Source: Endozoicomonas sp965208385 (GTDB lineage Bacteria > Pseudomonadota > Gammaproteobacteria > Pseudomonadales > Endozoicomonadaceae). From it: a DNA stretch of 64,000 nucleotides. The translations under genes and the position numbers were made by a program. The stretch lies in the NCBI GenBank assembly GCA_965208385.1, contig CBDBOO010000093.1, positions 124,001 through 188,000 of the forward strand, written 5' to 3'. Shown here one piece after another: positions 33,374 to 42,978 of the stretch (positions are counted from its first letter, which is position 1; each line of letters starts with the position of its first letter). The notes under the pieces were generated by a model. It worked only from the letters and a program-made list of their open reading frames with translations, made no database searches and was not told the origin of the DNA.

Positions 33374-34798
33374 TCATGCCGTTTCACTGTCTATGAAAAA
33401 ATCATTTTCCAGGGCTGTCATCAGATTACTGACTTTGGTTATTGATTCGTAATATTCCTGTTCACAATCTGAATCACTGACAATGGCACCACCTCCCCAG
33501 CAGTGAAGCATTTGATCCTTTGCAAGCATGGTGCGGATGGTGATACTGGTATCCAGTTCACCATTGCAACTGGCATAACCAAGTGCTCCGCAGTAAACCG
33601 ATCGAGCAACGGGTTCCAGTTCTCTGATTATTTCCATAGAGCGTATTTTGGGAGCGCCGGTAATCGAGCCGCCGGGAAATGCACTGGAAAACAGTTCATA
33701 GACATCGGTTTTTTCCGGAAGAATGCCGGTCACGGTGCTGACCAGGTGATGAACATTGGCATAGCTCTCCAGACTGAATAATCTGGGTACTTGTATACTG
33801 CCTGTTTCACACACCTTGCCCAGATCGTTTCGCAATAAATCGACAATCATCAGGTTTTCGGCTTTATCTTTGGCGCTAGAAAGTAGTGCTTCTGCCTGGG
33901 CGTTATCCTGTTCCGCTGTGGCTCCTCTTGGGCGAGTCCCCTTAATGGGATGTGTTTCAACTTTTCGATCACTGACTTTGATGAATCGTTCCGGAGAATG
34001 ACTGAGAATCTGAAATTCCTGCGTTGTCAGATAGGCGGAATAGGGCGCGGGACTGATCTTTCGTAAATGCTTATAAGCTTGCCAGCTATCACCGGAGAAC
34101 GGGGCGGTAAATTCCTGGGTCAGATTCACTTCATAGCAGTCTCCTGCAGTAATATAGTTCTGAATCTTCTGGAAAGCGTTGTTGTAATCTGCTTGCTTCT
34201 GGGTTGATCTGAAATGTTCTTTCAGACTGAATCGGGCCAAATTGTTTTTACCACAATCCAGATTATCTAAAACTCTGTCTTTTATTGTGCGGGAAATATC
34301 CGGATGAAAAACCATTTGGCAACGTTCTAGTTTATGATCGTTAATCAGAGCCCAATGGTAGAGTCCGACGGACATCAGTGGCGTATTATTATTTCTTCTT
34401 TCAATGTTTTCAGGTTCCAGAAGCTCGCACAGCTCGTAGCCCCAATACCCCAGAGTACCACCTGTAAACGGCAGCTCTTTGTTATGAATCGGGGTCATAG
34501 AAGTCAGTAGTTCGGATAACACGGCAAAAGGTGACTTATCGGATATTTTTTCTTCTGTTGCCGTCATCCGGTTTTCTACTGTTGTAATACCATCATGGGA
34601 AACGGTCACCATCATGGATGGATCGGCCGTAATAATATCGAATCGGCCGTTGGATCCATTAAGAATTGGCGCACAGCTATCCAGACCGCTATTCAGGCAG
34701 CTATCCAGAAAGCAGGCGTGGGGTAAATCAATGAATCGTTCAAAATAGAGGCTGGAATCAATATTGTATTCCAGATCAAGGATTGTCAGCTTATTCAT
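33374..34798 (-). CDS. pabB: Aminodeoxychorismate synthase component I
   Basis: This 474-residue chorismate-utilising enzyme aminates chorismate to 4-amino-4-deoxychorismate with PabA, for folate. The N-terminal Anth_synt_I_N domain contains LPFTGGTLGYWGYELCE. The chorismate-binding domain has the PabB-type lysine signature THPIKGTRPRGAT, LLSSAKDKAENLMIVDLLRNDLG and FPGGSITGAPKIRSMEIIRELE. Spacing and PIKGT (rather than PIAGT) favour PabB over TrpE. The gene is intact. Confidence 0.94.
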   Translation of the reverse strand: MNKLTILDLEYNIDSSLYFERFIDLPHACFLDSCLNSGLDSCAPILNGSNGRFDIITADPSMMVTVSHDGITTVENRMTATEEKISDKSPFAVLSELLTSMTPIHNKELPFTGGTLGYWGYELCELLEPENIERRNNNTPLMSVGLYHWALINDHKLERCQMVFHPDISRTIKDRVLDNLDCGKNNLARFSLKEHFRSTQKQADYNNAFQKIQNYITAGDCYEVNLTQEFTAPFSGDSWQAYKHLRKISPAPYSAYLTTQEFQILSHSPERFIKVSDRKVETHPIKGTRPRGATAEQDNAQAEALLSSAKDKAENLMIVDLLRNDLGKVCETGSIQVPRLFSLESYANVHHLVSTVTGILPEKTDVYELFSSAFPGGSITGAPKIRSMEIIRELEPVARSVYCGALGYASCNGELDTSITIRTMLAKDQMLHCWGGGAIVSDSDCEQEYYESITKVSNLMTALENDFFIDSETA

Positions 34799-34947
34799 AC
34801 AGTCTTCCGAACAAATCTGAGGGCATTCTACCCATGCTCGCTGTTAGATGCCATTCAGATTAAAGGGAAGGGCTGTATGGAGGGAGCAAAATTCATAATC
34901 AGATCGTAGATTAATCAAGGCTAACTGAGTATACCAGTCTGATATGT

Positions 34948-34959
34948 ATTGTTTACAAT
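34948..34959. promoter_or_regulatory. Palindromic operator copy 1 (GntR-type)
   Basis: ATTGTTTACAAT is a near-perfect inverted repeat (ATTGT and ACAAT half-sites). An identical copy starts 62 bp downstream, both in front of the gntR gene. Half-sites of this type suit FCD-class GntR dimers, so autoregulation is likely. Confidence 0.7.
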
Positions 34960-35009
34960 TACTCCGAAAAAAACTGATAACTGGGTTATATTTATCATAA
35001 TTATTGGCA

Positions 35010-35021
35010 ATTGTTTACAAT
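35010..35021. promoter_or_regulatory. Palindromic operator copy 2 (GntR-type)
   Basis: This is a second exact copy of ATTGTTTACAAT, extended to AATTGTTTACAATT, 20 bp before the gntR start. The 62-bp spacing is close to six helical turns, which would place both repressor dimers on one DNA face. Confidence 0.7.
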
Positions 35022-35041
35022 TATGTGTGATCTCATAGATA

Positions 35042-35737
35042 ATGCATCTGCGAAAAACTCCAGGCAATTTGACCAGGCATCACATGGGTACTCAGGCTAA
35101 CAACATAATTGACGTACTGTTACAGGATATTATTTCTGGTGAACTGGCAGAGGGTAGTCGTATATCTGAGCCGGAATTATCTCGACGCTACGCTATTGGC
35201 CGTGGACCATTGAGAGAAGCCATCCTGAGGCTGGAAGGTATGGGAATGGTGGTCAGGGCTCCTCATGTGGGGGCTCGCGTCGTCAAACTTACCCGGAAAG
35301 AATTGTCAGAGATATTTGCTCTGCGTGAAGCTCTGGAAGGAATGGCCGCCAGGCTTGCTGCTGAGTCAATGACTGATGACGAACTGACGGATCTTGGGCT
35401 TCTTATTGAAGACCATGCCCGTTATGTTCAGGAGCACCATGGTGAATTTTATATCGATCAGGAAGGCGATTATGATTTTCACTATCGAATTATTAAGGGG
35501 TCAGGGAATCAGCGCCTGATTCGATCCCTCTGCGATGAACTCTATCATCTGGTCAGAATTTACCGAAAGTCCTCAAGGCGTAAATCGCGACCTGAACTGG
35601 CACTGTTTGAGCATCAAATGATTTATAAAGCCTTACAGGACAGGGATGGCGAGCTGGCAGAGATATTGATGCGCAGGCATATTGCCAGAGCCAGAAAAGA
35701 AATCGAATTCAGTATACAACAAGAAAACTCGGAATAG
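35042..35737 (+). CDS. GntR/FadR-family regulator of the methylcitrate operon
   Basis: This 231-residue regulator has an N-terminal winged helix (IIDVLLQDIISGELAEGSRI, ELSRRYAIGRGPLREAILRL) and a C-terminal FCD ligand domain (about 90-220, with EALEGMAARLAAESMT and HYRIIKGSGNQRL carrying metal-binding His/Asp). It starts a five-gene cluster (gap to prpB 10 bases) and in related bacteria this class represses prp genes and senses a methylcitrate-cycle intermediate. A Met at residue 15 (MGTQANN) is an alternative start. Two palindromes lie directly upstream. Confidence 0.92.
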   Translation: MHLRKTPGNLTRHHMGTQANNIIDVLLQDIISGELAEGSRISEPELSRRYAIGRGPLREAILRLEGMGMVVRAPHVGARVVKLTRKELSEIFALREALEGMAARLAAESMTDDELTDLGLLIEDHARYVQEHHGEFYIDQEGDYDFHYRIIKGSGNQRLIRSLCDELYHLVRIYRKSSRRKSRPELALFEHQMIYKALQDRDGELAEILMRRHIARARKEIEFSIQQENSE

Positions 35738-35747
35738 AGGTTGAATC

Positions 35748-36587
35748 ATGTCTGTCAAAAATAACGCACTCAATCGACTGATTAAAACACATGGCATTGT
35801 AACTGCACCCGGTGTGTACGATGGGATATCTGCCCGTTTGGGTGAAGAAGCCGGTTTTTCAGCACTCTATGCCAGTGGCGGTGCCATTGCCAGAAGTACT
35901 GGTGTTCCCGATATAGGTTTGCTGACATTAACGGAAGTGGTCGACAGGATTCGACAGATTGTGGAAGCGACCACCTTACCCGTCATCGCTGATGCTGATA
36001 CCGGGTTTGGCAATGAAGTAAATGTGAAGAGAACCGTGGAGCTCTACAGGAATGCCGGTGTCTGCGGTTTTCATATAGAAGATCAGGAGTTTCCCAAGCG
36101 TTGTGGTCACCTGGATGGCAAGACCCTGATATCAACGGAAGAAATGTGCAAAAAGGTGTCTGTGGCAGCTCGATATGCAGGTGATGTGACGGTTATTGCC
36201 CGCACCGACGCTATTGCTGTGACAGGTTTTGATGATGCCATTAGCCGAGCCAAAGCCTATGTCGAAGCGGGAGCGGATATGCTGTTTGTAGAAGCACCAC
36301 AAACCATTGAACAAATCGAAGAAATTGCCCGTCAGGCTCCTGGACCAAAACTAATCAATATGTTCTACAGTGGTAAGACACCGCTGGTACCGACAGATGA
36401 TCTTAAAGCAATGGGTTATGAGTTAATTATCATACCGTCAGATCTTCAGCGTGCTGCGGTAACGGCAATGAGAGAAGTACTGGACGTTATCAAGCGTGAT
36501 GGTAACAGTGGTGCTATCGCCGACGGCATGATGACTTTCCAGGAGCGTGAGCTTCTGGTGAAAACCCAGGAATTTCTGAACCCCTGA
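35748..36587 (+). CDS. prpB: 2-methylisocitrate lyase
   Basis: This 279-residue enzyme cleaves 2-methylisocitrate to pyruvate and succinate, the last step of propionate catabolism. The isocitrate-lyase superfamily core is present: VIADADTGFGNE for the Mg2+ site, and KRCGHLDGKTLIS, in which the lyase KRCGH signature holds the catalytic Cys. The N-terminal GVYDGISARLGEEAGF and YASGGAIARSTGVPD are PrpB-type. It follows gntR by 10 bases and prpC comes 87 bases later. Confidence 0.96.
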   Translation: MSVKNNALNRLIKTHGIVTAPGVYDGISARLGEEAGFSALYASGGAIARSTGVPDIGLLTLTEVVDRIRQIVEATTLPVIADADTGFGNEVNVKRTVELYRNAGVCGFHIEDQEFPKRCGHLDGKTLISTEEMCKKVSVAARYAGDVTVIARTDAIAVTGFDDAISRAKAYVEAGADMLFVEAPQTIEQIEEIARQAPGPKLINMFYSGKTPLVPTDDLKAMGYELIIIPSDLQRAAVTAMREVLDVIKRDGNSGAIADGMMTFQERELLVKTQEFLNP

Positions 36588-36674
36588 TAACGGTGAATAG
36601 CTTAAAGAGCTATTTACGATCAGTTTATTAAACGACAAAGATTCTTAATAAAAAGCAATAACTGGAGAACCATC

Positions 36675-37817
36675 ATGGCAGAGAATACTGTATCTGGTAA
36701 AAAACTGGGTGGTGCCGGCCTGCGTGGCCAATCTGCTGGTGAAACGGCACTGTGTACAGTAGGTCAGACTGGGGCAGGTCTTACCTATCGTGGTTATGAC
36801 ATCAGAGTGCTGGCTGATAAAGCGCAGTTTGAAGAAGTGGCCTATCTGTTGTTATATGGGAAACTGCCGAATAACGCGGAGCTCGATACCTACAAAACCC
36901 GACTAAAGGCTATGCGTGCATTGCCCGAAGCCCTGAAAGCTGTGCTGGAACAGATTCCCGCCGAAGCTCATCCCATGGACGTGATGCGTACCGGTTGTTC
37001 TATGCTGGGTAATCTTGAAACCGAGACTGACTTTGCTGAGCAGCTGGATCATATAGATCGTTTGCTGGCGATATTTCCGGGCATGATCAATTACTGGTAC
37101 AACTTCAGCCATAATGGTTTTCGTGTTGAAACAGAGACCGATGCTGATTCTATTGCTGAACAGTTTCTCTGGACCCTTCATAATAAAAAGCCTGATCCTC
37201 TGCATGTACAGGTTATGCAGGCATCGCTTATTTTGTATGCAGAACATGAATTCAATGCATCTACTTTCACGGCCCGTGTCTGTGCATCCACTTTGTCTGA
37301 TATCCACAGTACAGTGACCGGTGCCATTGGCTCCCTGCGTGGTCCACTGCATGGTGGCGCTAATGAAGCGGCTATGGAGTTGATTGAAAACTGGCGTTCG
37401 CCGGAAGAGGCAGAAGAAAAAATCATGGGCATGCTGGCCCGTAAAGACAAGATCATGGGCTTTGGGCATGCGATTTACCGTGAATCAGATCCTCGTAATG
37501 CCATTATCAAGGAGTGGGCTCAAAAGCTTTCTGCTCAAGTAGGCGATGAATGCCTGTATGCAGTTTCCGAGCGTGTTGAAGCCGTTATGTGGCGAGAAAA
37601 GAAATTGTTCTGTAACGCCGATTTCTTCCATGCCTCTGCCTATAATTTCATGAACATTCCCACCAAACTGTTCACACCGATTTTTGTCTGTTCCCGTGTA
37701 TCAGGTTGGACTGCCCATGTGATGGAGCAGCGCTCGAACAATCGGATAATTCGTCCTTCAGCGGATTACACTGGCCCTGAAAGCGCTGAGTGGGTAGCGA
37801 TTGACGATCGTCCTTAA
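36675..37817 (+). CDS. prpC: 2-methylcitrate synthase
   Basis: This 380-residue citrate-synthase-family enzyme condenses propionyl-CoA with oxaloacetate. The catalytic residues lie in SLRGPLHGGANEAAMEL (His), MGFGHAIYRESDPRNAI (His) and FCNADFFHASAYNFMNIPT (Asp). The short form and operon position identify PrpC rather than GltA. GGAG lies 8 bases before the ATG. Confidence 0.96.
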   Translation: MAENTVSGKKLGGAGLRGQSAGETALCTVGQTGAGLTYRGYDIRVLADKAQFEEVAYLLLYGKLPNNAELDTYKTRLKAMRALPEALKAVLEQIPAEAHPMDVMRTGCSMLGNLETETDFAEQLDHIDRLLAIFPGMINYWYNFSHNGFRVETETDADSIAEQFLWTLHNKKPDPLHVQVMQASLILYAEHEFNASTFTARVCASTLSDIHSTVTGAIGSLRGPLHGGANEAAMELIENWRSPEEAEEKIMGMLARKDKIMGFGHAIYRESDPRNAIIKEWAQKLSAQVGDECLYAVSERVEAVMWREKKLFCNADFFHASAYNFMNIPTKLFTPIFVCSRVSGWTAHVMEQRSNNRIIRPSADYTGPESAEWVAIDDRP

Positions 37818-37899
37818 TTTTTCAGACTGAATAATAATAAACAGGGTGCAGGTTTCAATCTGCATCCATTTAAAGAAGTTATTGATGGATTGCGAAGTC

Positions 37900-40500
37900 A
37901 TGAATACTGCATACCGCAAATCTTTACCGGGTTCCCAGCTGGATTATTTCGATACTCGTGCTGCCATTGAAGCGATACAGCCCGGATCTTATGAAACATT
38001 ACCCTACACCTCTCGTATATTAGCTGAACAACTGGTTCGTCGTTGTACCCCCGATACATTGACTGATTCTTTGAAGCAAATCATTGAACGCAAACAGGAT
38101 CTGGATTTTCCCTGGTACCCGGCCCGCGTAGTCTGTCATGACATACTTGGCCAGACAGCGCTGGTTGATCTGGCAGGTTTGCGTGACGCCATTGCAGAGC
38201 AGGGCGGAGATCCTTCCCAGGTGAATCCGGTGGTACCGACTCAGCTTATTGTGGATCATTCCCTGGCGGTTGAGCATGGTGGATTTGATAAGGATGCGTT
38301 CGAAAAAAACCGCGCCATTGAAGATCGCCGGAACGAAGATCGATTTCATTTCATCGAATGGACCAAAACAGCCTTCGAGAATGTTGATGTAATTCCCGCC
38401 GGGAATGGCATTATGCACCAGATCAATCTTGAGAAAATGTCTCCGGTGATTCAGAACCGTGATGGTGTGGCATTCCCGGACACTTGTGTGGGTACCGACA
38501 GTCATACACCTCACATTGACGCACTGGGTGTTATTGCCATTGGTGTCGGAGGTCTGGAAGCAGAAACGGTTATGCTGGGCCGTCCCTCCATGATGCGCCT
38601 GCCTGATATTATTGGTGTTGAACTGGTGGGCAAGCGTCAGCCTGGCATTACTGCCACTGATATTGTCCTGGCTTTGACCGAATTTCTACGTAAGGAACGG
38701 GTTGTTTCTTCTTATCTGGAGTTCTTTGGCAGTGGTGCGGCGGGTCTCACCATTGGGGATCGAGCCACTATATCCAATATGACGCCTGAGTTTGGTGCTT
38801 CTGCCGGACTGTTTTACATCGACGAACAAACCATAGATTACCTTAAGCTCACAGGTCGGGAGGCCGATCAGGTTGCTCTCGTTGAACAGTATGCAAAGGA
38901 AACGGGGCTCTGGGCAGACAGTCTGAAAAAGGCGGAATACGAACGTGTTCTTTCGTTTGATCTGTCGGCGGTCTGTCGTAACATGGCCGGGCCTTCAAAC
39001 CCGCATCGTCGTTTACCTACATCTGATCTGGCTGAGCGTGGAATTGCTTCTGATCTGGACAAGGCTCAGGCAGAAGAGGCCAAAGGCCTGATTCCTGATG
39101 GTGCCGTGATCATCGCTGCCATTACTTCCTGCACCAATACCTCCAATCCCCGCAATGTTGTTGCTGCCGGACTGATAGCACGCAAAGCCAATGAGCTGGG
39201 TTTAGTACGTAAGCCCTGGGTTAAAACATCCTTTGCGCCAGGTTCAAAAGTGGCCCAACTCTATCTGGAAGAATCAAATCTTTTGCCAGAACTGGAAACG
39301 CTGGGTTTTGGTATTGTAGGTTTTGCCTGCACCACCTGTAATGGAATGAGCGGGGCTCTGGATCCTGATATTCAGAAAGAAGTGATTGATCGTGATGTGT
39401 ACACCACGGCAATATTGTCTGGAAACCGCAATTTTGATGGTCGTATCCACCCTTACGCCAAACAGGCATTTTTAGCGTCACCACCACTGGTTGTTGCTTA
39501 TGCCATTGCCGGTACCGTCCGTTTTGATATTGAGAAGGACATTCTTGGTACCGATAAAGAAGGTAATCCTATTACCTTGAAAGACATTTGGCCCAGTGAT
39601 GAAGAAATTGATGCCATTGTTGCCGAGAGCGTAAAGCCGGAACAATTTAACCAGGTCTACATCCCCATGTTTGATCTTGGTAAGGTTGAAGAAGCCAGTA
39701 GTCCATTGTATGACTGGCGCCCTATGAGCACCTATATTCGTCGTCCTCCCTATTGGGAAGGGGCTCTGGCGGGAGAGCGTGCTATGAAAGGTATGCGTCC
39801 ACTGGCTGTTCTGGGTGACAACATCACCACCGATCATTTGTCACCGTCCAATGCCATTATGCTGGACAGTGCTGCGGGTGCTTATCTGGATAAAATGGGC
39901 TTGCCAGAAGCTGATTTTAATTCATATGCGACACATCGTGGTGATCACCTGACCGCTCAGCGAGCCACCTTTGCTAACCCTAAACTATTAAATGAAATGG
40001 TCATCGAAAATGGGGAAGTGAAACAGGGTTCACTGGCTCGCGTTGAACCGGAAGGTACGGTTACCCGGATGTGGGAAGCCATAGAGAGCTATATGGAACG
40101 CAAACAACCATTGATCATTGTCGCGGGTGCTGATTACGGACAGGGCTCTTCCCGTGACTGGGCTGCCAAAGGCGTACGACTGGCCGGTGTGGAAGTGATA
40201 CTGGCAGAAGGCTTCGAGCGTATACATCGCACGAATCTTGTGGGTATGGGCGTGCTGCCACTGGAATTCAAACCGGGCGTTAACCGTAAAACACTGGGGA
40301 TTGACGGAACTGAAACCTATGATGTGACCGGTGCACGTCAACCGGGTGCGACCCTCAAGGTTATTATCAGTCGCAGAAACGGTGAGATTGTTGAAGTGCC
40401 GGTAACCTGTCGTCTGGATACAGCAGAAGAAGTATCCGTATATGAAGCGGGTGGGGTTTTACAACGTTTTGCCAAAGACTTTCTGGCAGCCAGTGCCTGA
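37900..40500 (+). CDS. acnD: Fe/S-dependent 2-methylcitrate dehydratase AcnD
   Basis: This aconitase-family enzyme of about 866 residues dehydrates 2-methylcitrate. It replaces the unrelated PrpD in many Shewanella- and Pseudomonas-type operons and needs PrpF. Cluster cysteines are visible as TSCTNTSNP and FACTTCNGMSG. The swivelling C-terminal domain contains GDNITTDHLSPSNAI and GADYGQGSSRDWAAKG. The start MNTAYRKSLPGSQLDYFDTR is the family's usual one; 18 extra upstream codons (from 37846) are unlikely to be translated. Confidence 0.95.
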   Translation: MNTAYRKSLPGSQLDYFDTRAAIEAIQPGSYETLPYTSRILAEQLVRRCTPDTLTDSLKQIIERKQDLDFPWYPARVVCHDILGQTALVDLAGLRDAIAEQGGDPSQVNPVVPTQLIVDHSLAVEHGGFDKDAFEKNRAIEDRRNEDRFHFIEWTKTAFENVDVIPAGNGIMHQINLEKMSPVIQNRDGVAFPDTCVGTDSHTPHIDALGVIAIGVGGLEAETVMLGRPSMMRLPDIIGVELVGKRQPGITATDIVLALTEFLRKERVVSSYLEFFGSGAAGLTIGDRATISNMTPEFGASAGLFYIDEQTIDYLKLTGREADQVALVEQYAKETGLWADSLKKAEYERVLSFDLSAVCRNMAGPSNPHRRLPTSDLAERGIASDLDKAQAEEAKGLIPDGAVIIAAITSCTNTSNPRNVVAAGLIARKANELGLVRKPWVKTSFAPGSKVAQLYLEESNLLPELETLGFGIVGFACTTCNGMSGALDPDIQKEVIDRDVYTTAILSGNRNFDGRIHPYAKQAFLASPPLVVAYAIAGTVRFDIEKDILGTDKEGNPITLKDIWPSDEEIDAIVAESVKPEQFNQVYIPMFDLGKVEEASSPLYDWRPMSTYIRRPPYWEGALAGERAMKGMRPLAVLGDNITTDHLSPSNAIMLDSAAGAYLDKMGLPEADFNSYATHRGDHLTAQRATFANPKLLNEMVIENGEVKQGSLARVEPEGTVTRMWEAIESYMERKQPLIIVAGADYGQGSSRDWAAKGVRLAGVEVILAEGFERIHRTNLVGMGVLPLEFKPGVNRKTLGIDGTETYDVTGARQPGATLKVIISRRNGEIVEVPVTCRLDTAEEVSVYEAGGVLQRFAKDFLAASA

Positions 40501-40631
40501 CAGGTAAACACGTTTAGCAGTGCAATCCGTTGCAGATGATCATCGGGTTGCGCTGGTTAATTCAGCCCGGTCAAACTGAACGTTTCTTCCGATAAGTTTG
40601 AAGTTTGAAGTTTCAGATAAGGATATAGTCT

Positions 40632-41810
40632 ATGGATCATGTACCCCAGATACGAATTCCAGCAACCTACATGCGTGGCGGTACCAGTAAAGGTGTGTTC
40701 TTCAGTCTTGAGGAATTGCCGGTGTCGGCACAGGTTTCCGGAGCTGCCAGAGATGCTCTTTTGCTTCGTGTCATCGGGAGTCCCGATCCGTATGGCAAGC
40801 AGACTGATGGCATGGGTGGAGCGACTTCCAGTACCAGTAAAACCGTTATTCTTTCCAGAAGCAGTGAGCCAGATCATGATGTGGACTACCTGTTTGGTCA
40901 GGTCGCCATAGATAAGCCATTTATAGACTGGAGTGGTAACTGCGGTAACCTGACGGCTGCGGTAGGTGCTTTCGCCATCAGTAAAGGACTGGTCTCCGTC
41001 GATCGTATTCCTGACAACGGAGTTGCCAGTGTGCGAATCTGGCAGGCCAATATCAGTAAAACTATTATTGCCCGTGTACCCGTTACCAATGGTGAAGTGC
41101 AGGAAACCGGTGAATTTGAACTGGATGGCGTTACTTTTCCGGCGGCAGAAGTACAGGTTGAATTTATGAATCCCGCCGCGGGCGATGGCGCCATGCTTCC
41201 CACGGGGAATCGGGTCGATGATCTTGAAGTGCCCGGTTTAGGTACTTTTAAAGCTTCCCTGATTAATGCAGGTATTCCAACTATCTTTTTGAACGCCGAT
41301 GAAATTGGTTATACCGGTACCGAGCTTCAAGACGCTATTAACGGAGATGCCGCTGCCCTGGAACGCTTTGAAACCATTCGGGCTTATGGCGCCGTAAAAA
41401 TGGGGCTGATCGACCATATTGACGAAGCTGCTCACAGGCAGCATACGCCAAAGGTTGCATTTGTCGCCAAACCAGTAAGTTACACATCATCCAGTGGTCG
41501 ACAGGTACCTGCAGAAGATATTGATTTACTGGTGCGTGCGCTGTCTATGGGCAAGTTGCATCATGCCATGATGGGTACAGCGGCCGTTGCCATTGGCACT
41601 GCAGCAGCGATTCCAGGCACTCTGGTCAATCTGGCTGCAGGTGGTGTCGAGCGAAGTGCAGTTCGTTTTGGTCATCCTTCCGGAACCCTGAAAGTAGGCG
41701 CTGAGGCAAAAGAGGTTGATGGTGAGTGGACGGCCACTAAAGCAATTATGAGCCGCAGTGCGCGAGTGCTGATGGAAGGCTGGGTGCGTATACCCGGAGA
41801 TGCCTTTTGA
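40632..41810 (+). CDS. prpF: 2-methylaconitate cis-trans isomerase PrpF
   Basis: This 392-residue protein with a diaminopimelate-epimerase fold isomerises the 2-methylaconitate made by AcnD. Typical segments are IPATYMRGGTSKGVFFSLEE, RVIGSPDPYGKQTDGMGGAT, DWSGNCGNLTAAVGAFAI with the cysteine, and VRFGHPSGTLKVGAEAK. The 130-base gap after acnD contains a small AGTTTGA direct repeat. It is the last gene of the prp operon. Confidence 0.95.
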   Translation: MDHVPQIRIPATYMRGGTSKGVFFSLEELPVSAQVSGAARDALLLRVIGSPDPYGKQTDGMGGATSSTSKTVILSRSSEPDHDVDYLFGQVAIDKPFIDWSGNCGNLTAAVGAFAISKGLVSVDRIPDNGVASVRIWQANISKTIIARVPVTNGEVQETGEFELDGVTFPAAEVQVEFMNPAAGDGAMLPTGNRVDDLEVPGLGTFKASLINAGIPTIFLNADEIGYTGTELQDAINGDAAALERFETIRAYGAVKMGLIDHIDEAAHRQHTPKVAFVAKPVSYTSSSGRQVPAEDIDLLVRALSMGKLHHAMMGTAAVAIGTAAAIPGTLVNLAAGGVERSAVRFGHPSGTLKVGAEAKEVDGEWTATKAIMSRSARVLMEGWVRIPGDAF

Positions 41811-41906
41811 GAAATGTGGGTGTTTCAGCGATGATATCTTTTGTTAATCTCTGAGATCTCATTAACAATAGCTTGCTTTATGGTCGGTCGATTACACGAC
41901 GTTGAA

Positions 41907-41949
41907 TCACAGTAAACAGATCGGATGTTCCGGGATCTGTTTACTGTGA
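41907..41949. terminator. Terminator hairpin between prpF and ppsR
   Basis: A perfect 16-bp stem (arms 41907-41922 and 41934-41949, core AGTAAACAGATC) has an 11-base loop. It separates the convergent prp operon and ppsR. Confidence 0.7.
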
Positions 41950-41960
41950 AGAATTGACGT

Positions 41961-42782
41961 TCACTTCAAACGACGATCCAGTTGAGCCAGATCCATGATT
42001 CGTGTAGCGATCTCTTCCACGGAATAGTCGGTGGTATTGATATAATTTATGTCCTCCTGAAGGTACAACTGTTCAATGGAGTTAACCTCGTATTGACACT
42101 GTCTGCTGGAAGCGTACCGGGTATTCGGGCGTCGCTCGTTCCGGATGCCCGCTAGCCTCATGGGGTTGATGGTCAGACCGAAAAGGCGTTCCTTATAAGG
42201 GCGCAGGGATGCTGGCAGACTGACACCACTTTCGAAATCTTCTTCGGCCAGAGGGTAATTGGCTGCAAATATACCAAATTGGAGACCAAGGTAAATGCAG
42301 GTGGGTGTTTTACCGGATCTGGAAGCGCCTAGAAGAATAATGTCTGCTTTTTCATAATGTCTTGTTCTGACGCCATCATCGTTTTCCAGTGCAAACTGTA
42401 CTGCTTCAATCCGTCGATGATAGCTATCACTGCTACTGTTTGACCGTTTCTGTCCTATTTTATACAAAGGGTGCTGGCCCAGTTCTTTTTCAAGGCCGGG
42501 CAGGAAGGTGTCAAAAAGATCAATAACGTAGGCACCACTGGCATGCATCAGTTCGCTGACTTCTTCGTTCAGCACGGTCATAAAGAGAATAGGCTGAACA
42601 TCTTCACTGATATGAGCGTTGTAAATCTGCTGTAATGCCGAGGCAGCCTTTTTGGAAGTATCTACATAAGGCAATGTAAAGTGCCTGAAACTCGGGCCTT
42701 CAAACTGTGCGAGAAGGCTCTGCCCAAAGGACTCAGCGGTAATTCCAGTCCCGTCAGATACAAAAAATACAGATCGTTGCAC
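41961..42782 (-). CDS. ppsR: PEP synthase regulatory protein (kinase/pyrophosphorylase)
   Basis: This protein of about 273 residues inactivates and reactivates PEP synthase by ADP-dependent phosphorylation and Pi-dependent dephosphorylation. Segments are RSVFFVSDGTGITAESFGQS, the P-loop-like LLGASRSGKTPTCIYLGLQF, and GLTINPMRLAGIRNERRPN. A GTG at 42782 lies 7 bases after GGGAG and matches family length (E. coli 277), so it is preferred to an ATG 12 codons upstream. It diverges from ppsA, the conserved arrangement. Confidence 0.95.
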   Translation of the reverse strand: MQRSVFFVSDGTGITAESFGQSLLAQFEGPSFRHFTLPYVDTSKKAASALQQIYNAHISEDVQPILFMTVLNEEVSELMHASGAYVIDLFDTFLPGLEKELGQHPLYKIGQKRSNSSSDSYHRRIEAVQFALENDDGVRTRHYEKADIILLGASRSGKTPTCIYLGLQFGIFAANYPLAEEDFESGVSLPASLRPYKERLFGLTINPMRLAGIRNERRPNTRYASSRQCQYEVNSIEQLYLQEDINYINTTDYSVEEIATRIMDLAQLDRRLK

Positions 42783-42922
42783 AAAAAAACTCCCACAAGG
42801 GCTTTCATTCAATAACATAATCGAACAAACTATACCGAATATATTGTCCGGAATGAAATATTGCTCAGGCTTGGTTCATTCCGACCGGATTTTCTGAGTA
42901 ACACTATACCGATGACAGGAGA

Positions 42923-42970
42923 GTGTTTTGGAAAGTGTTTTGGAAAATGTTTTGGAAAATGTTCTGGAAA
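42923..42970. repeat. Four 12-bp tandem repeats in the ppsA leader
   Basis: The units GTGTTTTGGAAA, GTGTTTTGGAAA, ATGTTTTGGAAA and ATGTTCTGGAAA run head to tail and end 8 bases before the ppsA ATG. Each carries a GGAAA that could act as a weak ribosome site. The tract is open in the ppsA frame and encodes repeated VLEN/VLES. Confidence 0.85.
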
Positions 42971-42978
42971 GTGCCGTT

